Shown here: positions 37,044-49,150 of the stretch, one piece after another
Layout: each line of letters starts with the position of its first letter
How positions within the stretch are numbered: position 1 is the stretch's first letter
Origin: Hypholoma sublateritium FD-334 SS-4
Taxonomy: Eukaryota > Basidiomycota > Agaricomycetes > Agaricales > Strophariaceae
NCBI GenBank assembly: GCA_000827495.1
Contig: KN817538.1
Span: 371,531 to 435,530, forward strand
DNA: 64,000 nucleotides
Reading direction: 5' to 3'
Made by a program: the position numbers and the translations under genes
Notes under the pieces: generated by a model
The model's database searches: none
Seen by the model: only the letters and a program-made list of their open reading frames with translations
Told to the model about the DNA's origin: nothing

Positions 37044-38207
37044 TCATGGGTCGCCCATGACCAGGGTGTGGAAATTCGGAAATACAAGTTCCTCTTCTAC
37101 GGTTTTACGTATCACGTCCTGGATGAAGCGCTCGATTCTTGTTACGTTCTTGAGGACATGCTTGTCCGCTTGGCCGATCTCGCTCTCGATATATATCGAC
37201 GGCAGAAGTCTCTGCCCTACGGGAAGTGGTTTCGAGGGACGCGACGGGATGCCGGTCGGCGGCGATTCGTCGTCGAGCTCCGGGTGTGTGATTACTTCTG
37301 ACTCTCGTTTGGGGCGGTCACCTGCGGGCCCATACGGATCGAGGTCGTCCAATATGCATAGGTGTATGCGCTTCCTCTCACCCTCGTAGGCGATAGCGAC
37401 TTCGCCGTTGAACACGAGGCCGGTGACGGAGAGCTTGATGGGGAGAGACATGAACATGGGCGACGGGTAGTTGATGAGCAGCGAGGTGGTCAATGTAATG
37501 CGTAGATCGGAGGGCCAGTTGATGTGGAGGTGCAGCTGGAGATTCGGGTGGGGATTCGGCGCGGGCTCGGGGGCCGGGGGCGGAGAAGGCGCTTTCTCGC
37601 AGCTCGGCAGCGACGGCTCTGTCAGAGAGATATCGCGCGACAGCATATCCTGTGTTTCCGGCGGGTCGTAGCTGTCCATGGTGCTCCTCCGGAATGGACC
37701 CGCCGAGAAGGGCGTCGCAGGGCTCGGGCTGCGGTACAGCGGCTGCCGCGGCGGCCTGTATTCCGCGAAATTGGGCGTGGAGCTCCATATGTCCGGTGCA
37801 CCGGCATACACGGGCGAGCCCAGCGTCGGCATCGACGCATACAGGTCTGTTGGCCCCCCACGCCCGTACCGTACATGCGGCGGTAGGTGTTGGTAGGCGA
37901 GCGACTCCTCGCGACTGACGGCCCGGCGCGAGACCCACTCGAAGCCATCGTCGTCCTCGGGACCCTCCGTGACCTTCACCGGGTCCCGCTCTGACTCACT
38001 GTCGTCGTCCTCAAGGAAATCGCGGTATATGTCGCGCAGGTCGACGAGTTCAACGTCGGGAGCAACAGAGCCAAACTCGAGCGAGGTAACCTCGATGGGT
38101 CCAATGAATGATGGCCGTTCCGCATTGCCGAGCTGTCTATTCAGCACATCGACGAGATACGATGCCAGCGTTGCGTCGAGCTTGATCCATTCCAAGTCTA
38201 TTGACAT
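37044..38207 (-). CDS. MDM12: Mdm12, ERMES complex SMP-domain subunit
   Basis: This is a subunit of the ER-mitochondria encounter structure, which moves phospholipids between ER and mitochondria through its SMP lipid-binding domain. It is a single uninterrupted exon of 387 residues. The chosen start is the ATG at 38207 (MSIDLEWIKLDATLASYLVD), which matches the conserved Mdm12 N-terminus. An in-frame upstream extension has no ATG. The SMP domain is split: an N-terminal part runs to ITSLEF-like EVTSLEFGSVAPDVELVDLRDI, then an acidic and Pro/Ser-rich insert of about 150 residues intervenes, as in other fungal Mdm12. The C-terminal part has LHLHINWPSDLRITLTTSLLINYPSP, LPIKLSVTGLVFNGEVAIAY, HLCILDDLDPYG, IYIESEIGQADKHVLKNVTRIERFI and a closing VFPNFHTLVMGDP. 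Confidence 0.96.
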   Translation of the reverse strand: MSIDLEWIKLDATLASYLVDVLNRQLGNAERPSFIGPIEVTSLEFGSVAPDVELVDLRDIYRDFLEDDDSESERDPVKVTEGPEDDDGFEWVSRRAVSREESLAYQHLPPHVRYGRGGPTDLYASMPTLGSPVYAGAPDIWSSTPNFAEYRPPRQPLYRSPSPATPFSAGPFRRSTMDSYDPPETQDMLSRDISLTEPSLPSCEKAPSPPPAPEPAPNPHPNLQLHLHINWPSDLRITLTTSLLINYPSPMFMSLPIKLSVTGLVFNGEVAIAYEGERKRIHLCILDDLDPYGPAGDRPKRESEVITHPELDDESPPTGIPSRPSKPLPVGQRLLPSIYIESEIGQADKHVLKNVTRIERFIQDVIRKTVEEELVFPNFHTLVMGDP

Positions 38208-39368
38208 CGTCGTGACGGCATGAAGCAAGAGGTATCACAGGGCAAACCGTGGGACCTCTCGGCTACTGAATCTCAGTGTTTGGCGCCCAACTGACGACTC
38301 TATGCGTGCTCCATGGACCAACAGGTGAACCAACATGATAAACTGGCTGGGCATCTCGTTTAAACCCGCCAAGAAAACGCACGTTATTCGTGCATGGTAA
38401 GTATCGTATTTTTTAATATAAGTATGTGTGCATGGCAGTCTATGAAAGTGTGTACAAGTCTCTAATAATATACCGTGTAGGCTTTAGTTTTGCTTATAGA
38501 TCGGTCCTATCCACGCAGACACGTTCCTGGACAAAACTACTCATACACCACGTCCGAATAAATATGCGGGCCAATTATTCTGCTTGGATGTATGCATGCA
38601 ATAAATTCAATAATATATGGTGTGGAGTGGAGCTATCGTCCCAGAAAGAATTTAGTGTGGAATGCAACGACGGCCGCCCTCTCCTAAATCTTCATTCGAT
38701 ATCGCATCGAGAGTAGAGTACTTCCCAGGTTGATTGAGCAACGCTTCTTTAACCTGGCTTTGACCTGTAATCGCACGGTCTCACAGGAGATCGCAGTCAA
38801 AACGCCGTCGCGGGAGACGGCAGCTGTATCTTAATCAGTGGTGGCACCGAAGATATCATCACCCACCATGCCAGGGTCCCACCAGTAGAATGGGCTCTGA
38901 CGGGGCGCTGACGCACTAATTGAAGCTGTCGGAACCGCGATAATGGCTCAACCATGTGGAATGTCGACGGAGGCACCATATGGAAGCGCGAGCCACTGGG
39001 AACGCGAAGCCGCGCGTTATCGAAGTCATGGCCGTTTCCGAGCGACTGTTTGCGTCCGTGGTCCCGCAGATTGGGTGCGAGTGTCGTGTGCGACCGAGCA
39101 TGGGAGATCTGCAGATATCGTTGGCATTACGGTACTGGGCCGTCCGTCATATACCATGTCGTTCCCAGAGTGCGAACACGCGCGACCCGAGATCGTGGAT
39201 CGCGATGTCCCGTAATGCGGCGTGTTTATGATGAGTGCGTGTATAAAATTACAGTTGCATTACCGCGTGTAGCCCTGGAGCAAATCCCGCGAGTATGACG
39301 AATATGGAAGAAATAACGTTAGGAAGTCAGATTAGGATGTCGGTTGTCTTCGAGCTTCGCGCGCAGTT
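38208..39368. other. Intergenic between Mdm12 and Ynd1; no gene seen
   Basis: This 1.16-kb space lies upstream of Mdm12 and downstream of Ynd1. Several overlapping short frames at 38940-39300 in three phases have no recognisable content and look like chance. Confidence 0.4.
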
Positions 39369-41699
39369 TCACTCTGCCTGCAGTATCCCGCCGCTGTGGT
39401 TCAAGCTATTTGCGCGTGAGATCGCTCCTGGCCGCGAGGCTATACTTGATAGATTAATTTGCGACGCATTTCGCGAGCGTGAAGTCATGAGAGATGTTTG
39501 GCCAGCTAATACATCATCAATATATCCAGGCCCAGGGGATGGAGGTCGCGAGGAGTATTGGGTCGACGTGGCCGTGGCAGCTGCGAACGCAGGCATAGAG
39601 AACGGCCGCGTGGGAGAGGAGCGAGTATTGGACGGGATGATATGTCGGAGGGCGGGATTGTTGGATGTAACCAGTGAGAGTGGCATTTTAGGCTTCGAGG
39701 TGGTAAACGGGAGTAAGCGGCGTATCCAATGGCCGTTAGATAATGTCGGTGAAGATGGTCCTGAGCCAGTGAGCGGTTTGCCTTCCTCTGCTAGGTCGTA
39801 GGCAATATCGCGCTTCGTAGCATTCCGCACTCTGCGCAGACATGTCGCCCGCAATCGCCGTCGCATGGGATACACGATGAACAGCAAAATAAAGATGACC
39901 ACGACATAGAGCAAAAATAGCACCGGCGAAAAGCCAAGCGTATCCCTGCTCAATGAAGTCGGCAAATGGGGGGCCATAGCATGCTCGATCCCGTCTAGAG
40001 ATAGCAATGGGAATCGAATGGGCTGAATAGGGGAGTGCTCGATGTCGTCGATGTCGTCTATGGGATCGACCAGTGGCTTGGTAGTCTTTACGAGAGGGGG
40101 GACCTCTTTGCTGGCTTCCAGCACCATTTTCCCAAGCGTCCAACTGATAGCGATGTCGCCAACGTTGTCCACGGACTGAAATGTTGGCCGTCGCCCGAGG
40201 CCTTTCTTAGACGCTTCCTCGGCCACCTTGTCGCCTTCTGTCGTGTCGTTGCCGCCTGGATCCACAAGCCGGGGCATCTTGATACCTTCGTGTAAGACAT
40301 TGGCTATCCATGCGGCTTTGAAGCACTGCATCTGAAGCCGGGGTAATTCCACCTGAGGACCCCACTGTCCGGCCTCCACTACGGCACCGTCCTGGGATAC
40401 TTCCCCGTCCCCACCGAGCCGATGTCGCGCGCGAGATTCTTCGTGTTCTTGCATGATACTTGACCAATCTCGCGCGCAGAATTTTGACGCAGCGCGTTCG
40501 TATTCCACGAAGTCATATGCCCCACCCAGTCCGAAAATATGCTCCGAGGAGTACCAGTATTCCGAGACGCCGATAAAGTGAGAAACAGAGAAGTCGATAT
40601 GCGGGACGTGGACACCATTCATAAGGCACGGCGTGTCAGGACAAGGCGCCGACGTGTTGAGCAAGGATGCGGACTTCTTCATGCATTGTTCAAAGGAACC
40701 AGTACCAATTATTCGGTGCACCTCTTGTGAATGTGGGCTCGCAGAGCTGCTCGAATGCACCGGGTTCTCCGTTAACTCCAGGTTTTTGGGAAGGCACGGA
40801 TCGGGGATGCGATGGCTCTCCTGGCTGAGCTCGTCGTCGTCGAGGTCTAAATTAGCTTCGTATTCGCTGATGGCCTTCCCGACATATCGTTCCCGAGCTT
40901 GGTTCGTCCCGTATCCCAGCCATGTCGTCACAAACACCTTGTGGTGGATTTCCTGGCCCCCAAGCAACCGCAACCGGACGTCAATGAGGCTGTCGCTGTT
41001 CGCCTCCTTCTGGCTTTCCGGGCCAGGCTCAAAGGCAATCTGCGTGGACGCGCCGCCCATATCGAGGAACCCATACGTGGTCCGGTCCTCGCTCGACCCC
41101 GTAAACCCGTCCATGAGATAATTGACGGCAATCCACCCGAAGAGGCCTTCTTCCTCGCCCGTGATAATCCGCACGCTCGACCCACACGGGCCAACCGCCG
41201 ACGCGTCCTCGATCTTGAAGTTGGAGTGTGTGATAAGGAAGCGGCACGTCTCGAGCAGTATCTCGGCCTGCTTCTCTGGCGCCAAGAGCCGCATCCCGGC
41301 CGTGGCAAGCAGGAACAGCGGGGTGTCCGGCTGGAGCGACGGCGGGATGTGGTCCCGCGCGTGCGCGAGCAGCGGCCGCAGGTACGCGCCGACGTCCGCT
41401 GGCTTGTCCGCCAGCGAGGACAGTCCTATATTCGTCGAAATGCTCGTTCACAGCGGTATGCATGCGCCGCGCGGAATGCACTCACCCGGCTCGACCTTGG
41501 TGACCCAGAGGTCATTGTCCTGCGTGCCCTTCTCGACCTTGGGCAGGGTGTAGGCGAGGGGACTGCCCTTTTCGACGTGTATCGACCGCGGGTCCTTCCA
41601 GCTGTATATCTGCAGTCGAGAACCCGACGAGCCCGCGTCGATGACGATTCCGAAGTGTCGTCCGGCAAGCCACGAACTGCTCGATAGCGGGGGCGCCAT
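39369..41699 (-). CDS. YND1: Golgi apyrase Ynd1-type (GDA1/CD39 nucleoside diphosphatase)
   Basis: This is a membrane-bound apyrase that hydrolyses nucleoside di- and triphosphates in the Golgi lumen and so supports nucleotide-sugar exchange and glycosylation. Two exons, 41699-41486 and 41425-39369, give 756 residues. Apyrase-conserved regions are all present: ACR1 VIDAGSSGSRLQIY near the N-terminus, ACR2 LLATAGMRLL, ACR3 GEEEGLFGWIAVNYLM, ACR4 GFLDMGGASTQIAFE and a late FGLGGAYDFVEY. As in Ynd1 there is no N-terminal signal anchor. One transmembrane helix lies late (VLFLLYVVVIFILLFIVYP), followed by a basic PMRRRLRATCLRRVR and a cytosolic Ser/Pro-rich tail of about 150 residues. The luminal part holds paired Cys. 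Confidence 0.94.
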
Positions 41700-42005
41700 T
41701 ATTTTTGAATCCTGTGCACCGGTCAAATAAGGACTAGCGGGCGACCTAGCGAAGAGAGGTCTGAGGAGGGCGCTAACTTTGGGTCTTGAATGCAAAGCTC
41801 AAGACACAACTTTACTGCCGTTTCCGGTAATAGCAGTCACGGGGATACGTGGCAGTGATGCCACCAGTTCTAAGTCCAAAATTCAATGTACAGTCCAAGT
41901 AGTCTTGTTCTATCCAAGGTACATGTGGCATCCGAAAATCCTGTTCCTACCAACGTACGTACAATACAGAAGGAGTACATGTATCCACCTGCAACAACAA
42001 CACGA
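41700..42005. other. Intergenic, 306 bp; nothing seen
   Basis: This is the promoter side of Ynd1 and the 3' side of the PWWP-like gene. I see no recognisable element. Confidence 0.35.
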
Positions 42006-44932
42006 TCACTCCTGGTAATTAGGCATAACAATATTCCTCCGAAGCCTCCCTGTCCGACCGACCGCCTCGCGCCGCGAGCCTGCCGCCGCCGCCGCCGCCT
42101 GCGATTGCTTGCCCTTCGGCAAAATCGCCTGCATCATCTTCCTATACCGCACGACGTCGTTCACCCAGTCCGTCTCGGCGAGCAGCCCGCGCCCCTCCTC
42201 GTAGAGCGCCTCTTCGTCCGCGGGCGGCAGCAGCGCGACGGACGTGCGGCTCCCGTTGCGCCAGAGGAGCACCTGCCGGACGGCCTCCGGGAGGAGAATG
42301 TTCAGGCAGTACTACAGAGGGCGGAAATCAGATAGCTCCCAGCACAACACATGACACAGAAGGTCATACATCAACTTTGTCAAGGTCGCTCAGAGACTCG
42401 AACGCGCTGGAGCCTCGTTGTCTGGGACGCGCTGACGGTTGCAGCGGCCCAGAGTCATCTTCGCCGGCAGTCAAGTCAAGGATATCGATAGCATCGTCTG
42501 CTACTGTTACAACGCCGGCCTGTCATTTGAAATGTGATACATGAGGATTTAATACGCATCGATAAAAGAAGCTGATGATGAGATACATACCTCAGTCGCA
42601 ATCGACATCGCCGCAGGACTCGAGGGGATGTCTATTCGTTCTATTTCCTAAAGGAAAAAATATGCGGTTAACAAATGAAAAACAAGACAAAGTAATGAAG
42701 CTTACTGCTCCAGCATCCGACGCAATAGATATGACAGAGGCCTCGCGCTGTGAAAGGAAGACGGTAAGCGGCGGAAATACCATCCCCAAATAAGTAGACC
42801 TGAGCTGACCGCGAGCGTCGCCGGATATGAGCTGGGCGGCATCTGCGGGGACGAAGGGAATCCGGCGGTGAGCGAAGGCGACGGGGCCCGCATCGCACCA
42901 GACGCGTTCATATCGTCGCAGGACGGCCCCGCCACCAAAGCTCGTTCCTCTCCCTCACCATCACTTTCCTCCCCATTCGCATCCGCGCGCGCACCTCGCC
43001 CGCCCGACGCGCGATCACCCCCGCCGCGCGGCGCCCCGGCCCGGCCCCCGTCGCGGAGACACCACTCGCGCACGCAGACGAGCAGGTCGCTCACGTCGCG
43101 CGGGTCCATCTTCCCGCGCATGCTCGCGTCGTCGACGAGGCTCTGGCGGTGCTTCCCCCCGCGCATGTAGCGCGCCTGCTTCTCGCGCACGGGCGCGTAC
43201 GCGTCGTTGAGCACGGCCGCGAGGACGCTTTTGGTGTACGCGAACTGCGCGCGGAGCGGGAGCTCGGCGAACTGCGCGCTGGGCGGGGGCGGGTCGAGCG
43301 GGACGGGGCTCGGGTGCCGTGCGAAGAGCTCGGGTGCGGGGTGGGGTTCGTCGTCGGCGTTGTCGTTTTGGACTTCCACGACTGCGCTGTCGAATTCTCC
43401 GAGCTGGAAAAGAAACCTGGTTGATCACCCATGTCACTGTATGCGTAATGTCATAGAGGACTCGCCTTGCACAGCGCAAATTCATCCTGGTCCGTGCTAT
43501 AAAACCACAGCCGCGGAACCAGGCTCTGCGTCCCGTCCAGCCACAGCACCGAATATTTCCCCAACGTTCTCGGTTTTGTCGGCGGGATATACGCGATCAG
43601 CTTCCCGGGCCAGTGGTCGACATCCACCGCTTGGGACGTGCGCCCGAGTATGAGCTCCCCAGGCAATTTCAAGTCCTCGTCGACCTCATCCCACCACTCC
43701 TCCCCCTTTTTCTCCTTCTTCTTGCTCACATACACCCCCTCCTCGTCATCCGCACTGTCATCCGACGCAGTCATGCGCTTCCGCTTCCCTTTGCCCGCGA
43801 CCGAGGGCTTGCCCCTGCCCTTCGCCGCGCTCAGTTTGCCCGGCGCCGATATCGACTGCAAAGACGACGACGGCGCCGTGAGGAACTCGAACAGGTTCGC
43901 CGTCGGGCCTGGGTAGTCCGAGTCGTCGCTGTCGACGTCGGCACGGCTGTGCGCCGCAGCGTCGTGGGTCCGCATCGCGCGCACCGCAGCGTGCCACTTG
44001 TCCCCGAGCGCGTCTCGCTCGGCATGTCTCTTTTTGCTCTTGCTCAGCGACGCAGCAGGGAACGGCGCCGCGGGCACGAAGGTCGGGACGAGGAAGCGCG
44101 GCAGATAGTCGTGATCGCGCGAGAGCACGTTCGCCGCGGAGGGGGCCGCGATGGACACGGCGGTGTCCGCCAGCCCGAACAGCGTGACTCGCAAAGGGAC
44201 GTCCGTGTTCAGCGCGCTGGCGATCTGCGTCAACGGTGAGCACACACAGCGCGAGCGCGAAAGAGATCGCAGACGCACCTGCCCGGGCCACCACAGCGCC
44301 TCGCGCTCCGCCTCCTCCGCCTCCTCGTCGTACACGCGCCACGTGCGCGGCTCGACGAGCACCCACACGTAGCTCCCGAGCGCCGCCGCCCGCCACGCCG
44401 CCACCGCCGCCTTCTTCGCCGGCGAGCGCGCCGGCTCGCTCCGCTTCGCACGCACAGGCGACGGGGGCGCAGACGGCGCCCCGCGCGCGGAGAGCCCCCC
44501 GGACGCAGACGACACCGGCGTGAGCGGGGACAGCTCGCCGAGGTCGTCGGGCGGCGGCGGCACGACGAGCGGCGCGAGTGGCGGGGGCGTAGGCCGCCGC
44601 GCCACCGGCCGCGGACGCGGGCGCGGGCGCACGGGGGGTGCGACGGCGATGGTGGCGCCTGGGATGGAGCCTGTGCTCGCCGCCGCCGCCAGCGCGGGCG
44701 CCCCGCGCGACGGGGCCCCGCCGACGACCGTCGCCGCGCGGCGCCGCCCTTTTGTTTCTTGTGTCTCCTGCACGCGCCCCCTGCGCGCGGACGGCCCCGC
44801 GCCGCCGCCGTCCGACTCGGCGCTCTTCGCATCTGACTCGGAGTCAGAGAGCTGCGCGGCGAGGATCGCCCGCGCGGTTTTGGCCGCCCGGCGGCGGGGC
44901 GGCGGGGCATCTACCAATGTCGGTGCGTCCAT
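42006..44932 (-). CDS. PWWP-like, Ser/Ala-rich nuclear protein (uncharacterised)
   Basis: The start is MDAPTLVDAPPPRRRAAKT at 44932 and the stop is at 42006-42008. Several exons follow, for an estimated 800 or so residues. After a disordered basic and acidic N-terminus come GSYVWVLVEPRTWRVYDEE, then ALWWPGQV. A second module reads WPGKLIAYIPPTKPRTLGKYSVLWLDGTQ, then RLWFYSTDQDEFALCKLG. Both have the Trp-Pro-Gly core and beta-barrel pattern of PWWP/Tudor-like chromatin readers. The C-terminal part has helical LPLRAQFAYTKSVLAAVLNDAY and ends with YCLNILLPEAVRQVLLWRNG-type sequence and an Ala run. A role as a histone or DNA reader is inference. GC content is high and the internal exon borders (42270-42700, 43390-43480, 44230-44290) are approximate. 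Confidence 0.75.
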
Positions 44933-46507
44933 GGTGTGTGTGTGTGTGTGCCGCTACGCGGGCATGCAGCGGGATCGCGGGGTGGGTGGATGGCGGTCCG
45001 CGGACGTGGAGGACAGCGGTGAGCCTGAGAGGCGCCTGCGGGTGATTCGACATTTCCTTTGTCACGTTTCACGCGTCGGGTCACAGATGTGACATCATCG
45101 ACGCGTCGTTCCGAATCCGAATGCGGCGGCATCATTGATGGCGGCGCGCCGCCGGCGCGCGACGCCAGGGCTCGCTGCGCGCATGTCGTGAAAGGTACAT
45201 CGATCGTCAGTTTATTGCCCCCTTTTAAACACACTCTTCTTTCACGCTTCACAGAGCATCATATCCCACCCACGTCCCGGCTTCCTCCCTCGAATTTCGA
45301 AATGAAGGACCATAGCGGCGCTCGCCCAAAGGGGATCACGCCCTCGCCCACGAAGGGCAAGAAAAATAATTTGCCCCCAGCCTCAGGCTGCTGCAGCACC
45401 GCCAAATGAATTGAATTCCGGGGCCCAGAAGATTCGAGGACTATCAGTTTACCCCCAGCAAGCAGCAAATAGATATATTATATCACCGGGTCGCCCAATC
45501 GAATCGGCCCAGCTTCGACGGTGCAATCCATCCATCGATTCCCGAGAAGGCCCAGAGCAGGTGGGATGCAGATGCCCGACGCGCAGCACTCTATCGCGTC
45601 GATAAGTAGCCCACCAGGGTCCAGGGCACCAGGTGCACCGGGCAGGTGCTGCTGCACCGCTCCAAGAATACAGTCGCGAAGGCACGCAACGCGGTAATGT
45701 GATGTCCGGTCCTCGAGCCTATGTAGATAAGACCGCACTCTGCCCATCAGCGAGCCTTAAGTCCTTGAGCTCCGTAGATGACGCGAAGCAGACAGGTATA
45801 AGTAGTGCCGCACAGCGCCAAATCGCGAGCCCTATCAGGCCGAGAATAGACGGTGTACGGCACGCCGCAAATACACCTGCCCGGGTATGGCAGCGGCCTC
45901 CTATGTATGTAGAGCGCAATATATTCGGGGGATCGCGCACTGCTTCGCAGGAGCCGAGGGCCGCGCAGCACTTGGTTATCGATGCGGTACACACCGGGCC
46001 AGCAGGGGAACCACTGCCTTTACCACGATACGACTATAGCGCAGATGCGTAAAATTATCTTGGGGCGCGAACCTTCATTTGCGAGCGAGAAGTCGAGCTA
46101 GTGGAGCCCGAATTACACCGTCGGCCGCAGGAAGCGGCGAAGACACTTGCCTTCGCGCGGAAAATCAGAGGCAAATGCACCCTCATTCATACAACAAATT
46201 AACCAGAACGATCATCTGATTCTGAGCGGTCCTATCAACAAACGGGTGCTAAGAATGTGCATAGCAATTGACTTTCAAATGTCAAGAAATCTGGGGAGGG
46301 GGCCGGGATTACTCCACGATGAGCTGCGATAGGCAGCGGCGGTGTGGAATTGGGTAGGATATCTGAGACGAGTAAAGATGATGGTGGTACAACAATTCCA
46401 TATCCGAATCCGAGATGCATAATGAGACGGGAATAAGTAGCGGGCGGGCGGGCGTGTTCTCTCGTTTGTCCAGTTCCTCTGTCTTTCCTCTGCGACCGCG
46501 TCGTCGC
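44933..46507. other. Intergenic, 1.6 kb; no gene supported
   Basis: It starts with a short GT microsatellite at about 44935-44950. The open frames are short, overlap on both strands and carry no family motif. There is a patch of TATA-like sequence near 45474-45482. Confidence 0.4.
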
Positions 46508-47676
46508 TCATGGGCTGTCCTCGCTCGACCCGCCGCTGCCGGGGTGCCCGCCGGTGAGCGAGTGCCGGCGGCGCAGCGTCCTGCCCTCCGCCGAGCCCTG
46601 GGAGGACGACCCGGTGTGGTGCGAGAACTTTTTGAAGTTGAAGAAGCGCTGGAAGAACGGCTTCCTCGTGCCCGCGAGGTGCGCCGCGCGGGACGCGGCG
46701 GCGACGGACTGGTCGGGGCTCGGCGCCTGCGTCAACACTGTCAGCGCAGGAGCGGGGCGCGGCGCGGGGGACGTACGATGACATGCACCTTCTGGCCGTG
46801 CGCGGGGAGGACGTAGTACGTGCTGTCCGACTTGCGGCTCTCCAGGCTCTCGGACGACGCGCTGGGGGACGGGCGGCGCGCGCGGCCGCCGAGCGCGCGC
46901 ATGCGGTCGCGGCGCGCGGGGTCCGTGCGCACGTCGTGGGCCGAGGCCGCGAGGCGGTGGGACGACGGATAGGGGGCGGACGTGGGATAGCCGGGGGGGA
47001 ACTGCCCGGGCGGGCCCGCGGGCGCGGAGTGCGAGTAGATCATGCCATTGGGGCCCATCTGCGGCGTGTGGTGGAACAGCGCGGGCGGCGCGTAGTGCGC
47101 GCGCTGCGCGCCGTGCGGGGGCGCGTACACGATTGCGGGCGGGTGCTTGGCGTGCGGGCGCGGCGGCCACTGCGGCGGGGGCGGGGCGAATCCGGCCGGG
47201 GGCGGGCGGGCGTAGTGGGGCGGGACAAAGGGGACGTCGGGCGGCGGCGGGTCGTGGCGGCGGCGCTCCGGGGCGCGCGAGAGCGACTTGGAGCGGGCGT
47301 GGCCGGCGGCGGATGGCGCCGTGGGCAGGATGCGGATCTCCTCGGGCGGCGCCTCGTAGCGGCGGGCGTGCGCCGGCGCGTCGGAGCGCGTGCGCTGGCC
47401 GTGCGGCGGGCGGCGGGCGGCGTGCGGGATGGGGACGTCGGGCCGCCCGTCGCCGTAGCGCAGGATCATCTTCGGGGGCGACGAGTGCGAGCTGTCCGCG
47501 TCGGACGGCGGCGCCGACGGGACGAGGGCGTCCTCCAGGATCGACGGCGGCGCCGACGGCGAGTAGCACGCCGCGCCCTCGCTGCGCCCCGCGACGCCCT
47601 GCAGCCAGCGCGCCGTGCGCTGCTGCGCGGACATGTACTCCCGCACGGCCTGCGGGTTCGTCGTGTACTCTGTCAT
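46508..47676 (-). CDS. Proline-rich protein with conserved basic tail (uncharacterised)
   Basis: I do not recognise a named family. The start is the ATG at 47676 (MTEYTTNPQAVREYMSAQQRTARWLQ). Two exons, 47676-46777 and 46726-46508, join in phase 0 (HVI|APSPDQS) for 372 residues. The body is disordered and extremely rich in Pro, His, Tyr, Ala and Arg (PPPQWPPRPH, HYAPPALFHHTPQMG), an expected outcome of high GC. The ends look constrained: the N-terminal YMSAQQRTARWLQ helix, and a C-terminal block STYYVLPAHGQKVHVI followed by RKPFFQRFFNFKKF and RTLRRRHSLTGGH. The basic aromatic block could bind membrane or RNA, which is inference. Reading through the intron instead ends early in an Arg/Pro stretch. 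Confidence 0.65.
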
Positions 47677-48920
47677 AATGGGGGGGGGTCGCTCTCGCCC
47701 CAGAAGCGCTTTATAGCGTCCTAGATGCCGAGATGCGTTTGCGGGGGTGATTGGCTCTCCGGCGAGCCAGCGCGCGATTTGGCGACAATCCAGACAAGAA
47801 CGTGTCCACCTCGAGGCACCAGCCGTCCAAATCTGATTCGAGCTACCGTGCGACCGCCGCATATCTGAGCCCTCAGCCCAGTCCTTTCATCCTCCCAGCC
47901 CCAATAACAAAGACATTACTTACTCGCTTTTGCCTTTATGAAAAGCGCACGTTCAGACGGCCATCTTGCGAGTGCAGCCTGCCTTACCTACGCGCGACAC
48001 GGGATCTAATCGGGCCAAGCTGCGTCGTCAGTGCACGAGAAAATCGTTTACCCACCCTGCTGTTCAATGAAGTGCCAATTCCAGCTGACTCGGGGCACCA
48101 CGCGGTCGGCCCCCTTACTCATTCCTTCCCTCCAACACCCATTAGGCACTCTGCGCATCGCCTGCACACTGCACCGCAATGCGTAGCCCAGCGATGGCCT
48201 GGCAGATAGCCCTCAGCGATCGCCATCCGCGAGCACCCGCAGCGCGCCCCCATTCATCGCCTGTCAGCACGAATGACGCGGGCGCGCCAACTATACATAG
48301 CCCCGCGCGAGCGAGCCGCGAGCAGCTGAAATGAAATCCGCCCGCCAGGTCATCCGAAGTTTTTAGATGAACGTGAGTGCGTGCTCGCCCCCATATGCCC
48401 GTCGTGCCCGCTTATGGCAGCTCCCAGCCGGCAGCCTGGCGCGCCGCTGCGATCAGACGACGTCCGCGCAGCGCTTACGACACCGCGCCAATTTGCGCTC
48501 AGAGTACAATGTCCTGGAAGCCTCCCTGGCAGCCATTAACTGCCAATTCCACCCACCAAATTCGCCCACAGCACCCTGCGCATCCCCCCGCGGCGTCCTG
48601 GTCAAGGGGAAGAGAACAATCACGCCCACGAACAACGGCTCCCACCCACAGCCCCCGCCATCGCATCGCGTCCCGCTGCAGGGCTTTAAGCGAGCACAGC
48701 CAGCGCATCGCACCGAGGGCCAGCTCGCAAGTCAGCTCGCCGGCCCAGGGCCGCGCAGCGCGAGGTAGCCCCCAATCCGCGCAGATCCAGGCTAAAACTC
48801 GCGAATCAGCCAGCACGGCCGCTGTCTTTCTTTCTTCTTTTTTGCGTTTGCGCCCCGCGCAGGAATAGACACGTCGAGGCCCGGGCCGGGGCCCAGAGCG
48901 GCGGACCGGCTTGGCGGCGC
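47677..48920. other. Gene desert, GC-rich; nothing firm
   Basis: Long frames exist on both strands at once, as expected from GC-rich non-coding DNA. None has a recognisable motif or a coherent splice pattern. Confidence 0.45.
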
Positions 48921-48924
48921 AGCG

Positions 48925-49150
48925 TGAAGGCTGACTGAGCAGTGGCACGAGTGTAATGAGCGGCGGGGTGCGTCTTGCATGCACTGTATAATCGTTTATT
49001 TTGAGCTGTGATATTCCAGAGCTTGAAGGTGGAACTGGAAGGCTGACAGAGCACGAGCCGTCACGGTAATGAGCAGCAGGATGTATGTTGCATGCACTGT
49101 ATAATCGTTTATCGTGCGCTGTGATATTCCAATGTGCCCGGTGTGGACAA
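48925..49150. repeat. Two partial ~105-bp copies at the head of the tandem array
   Basis: Two adjacent segments share the series GTAATGAGC...TTGCATGCACTGTATAATCG...GCTGTGATATTCC, at about 48925-49021 and 49032-49130. The same series recurs at about 49867-49950 within the array, so these are fragments of the larger unit. Confidence 0.7.

Noticed and set aside
43451..44910. Several long plus- and minus-strand alternative frames
   Set aside because: They are shadows of the PWWP-like gene; Arg/Ala-only composition gives them away.
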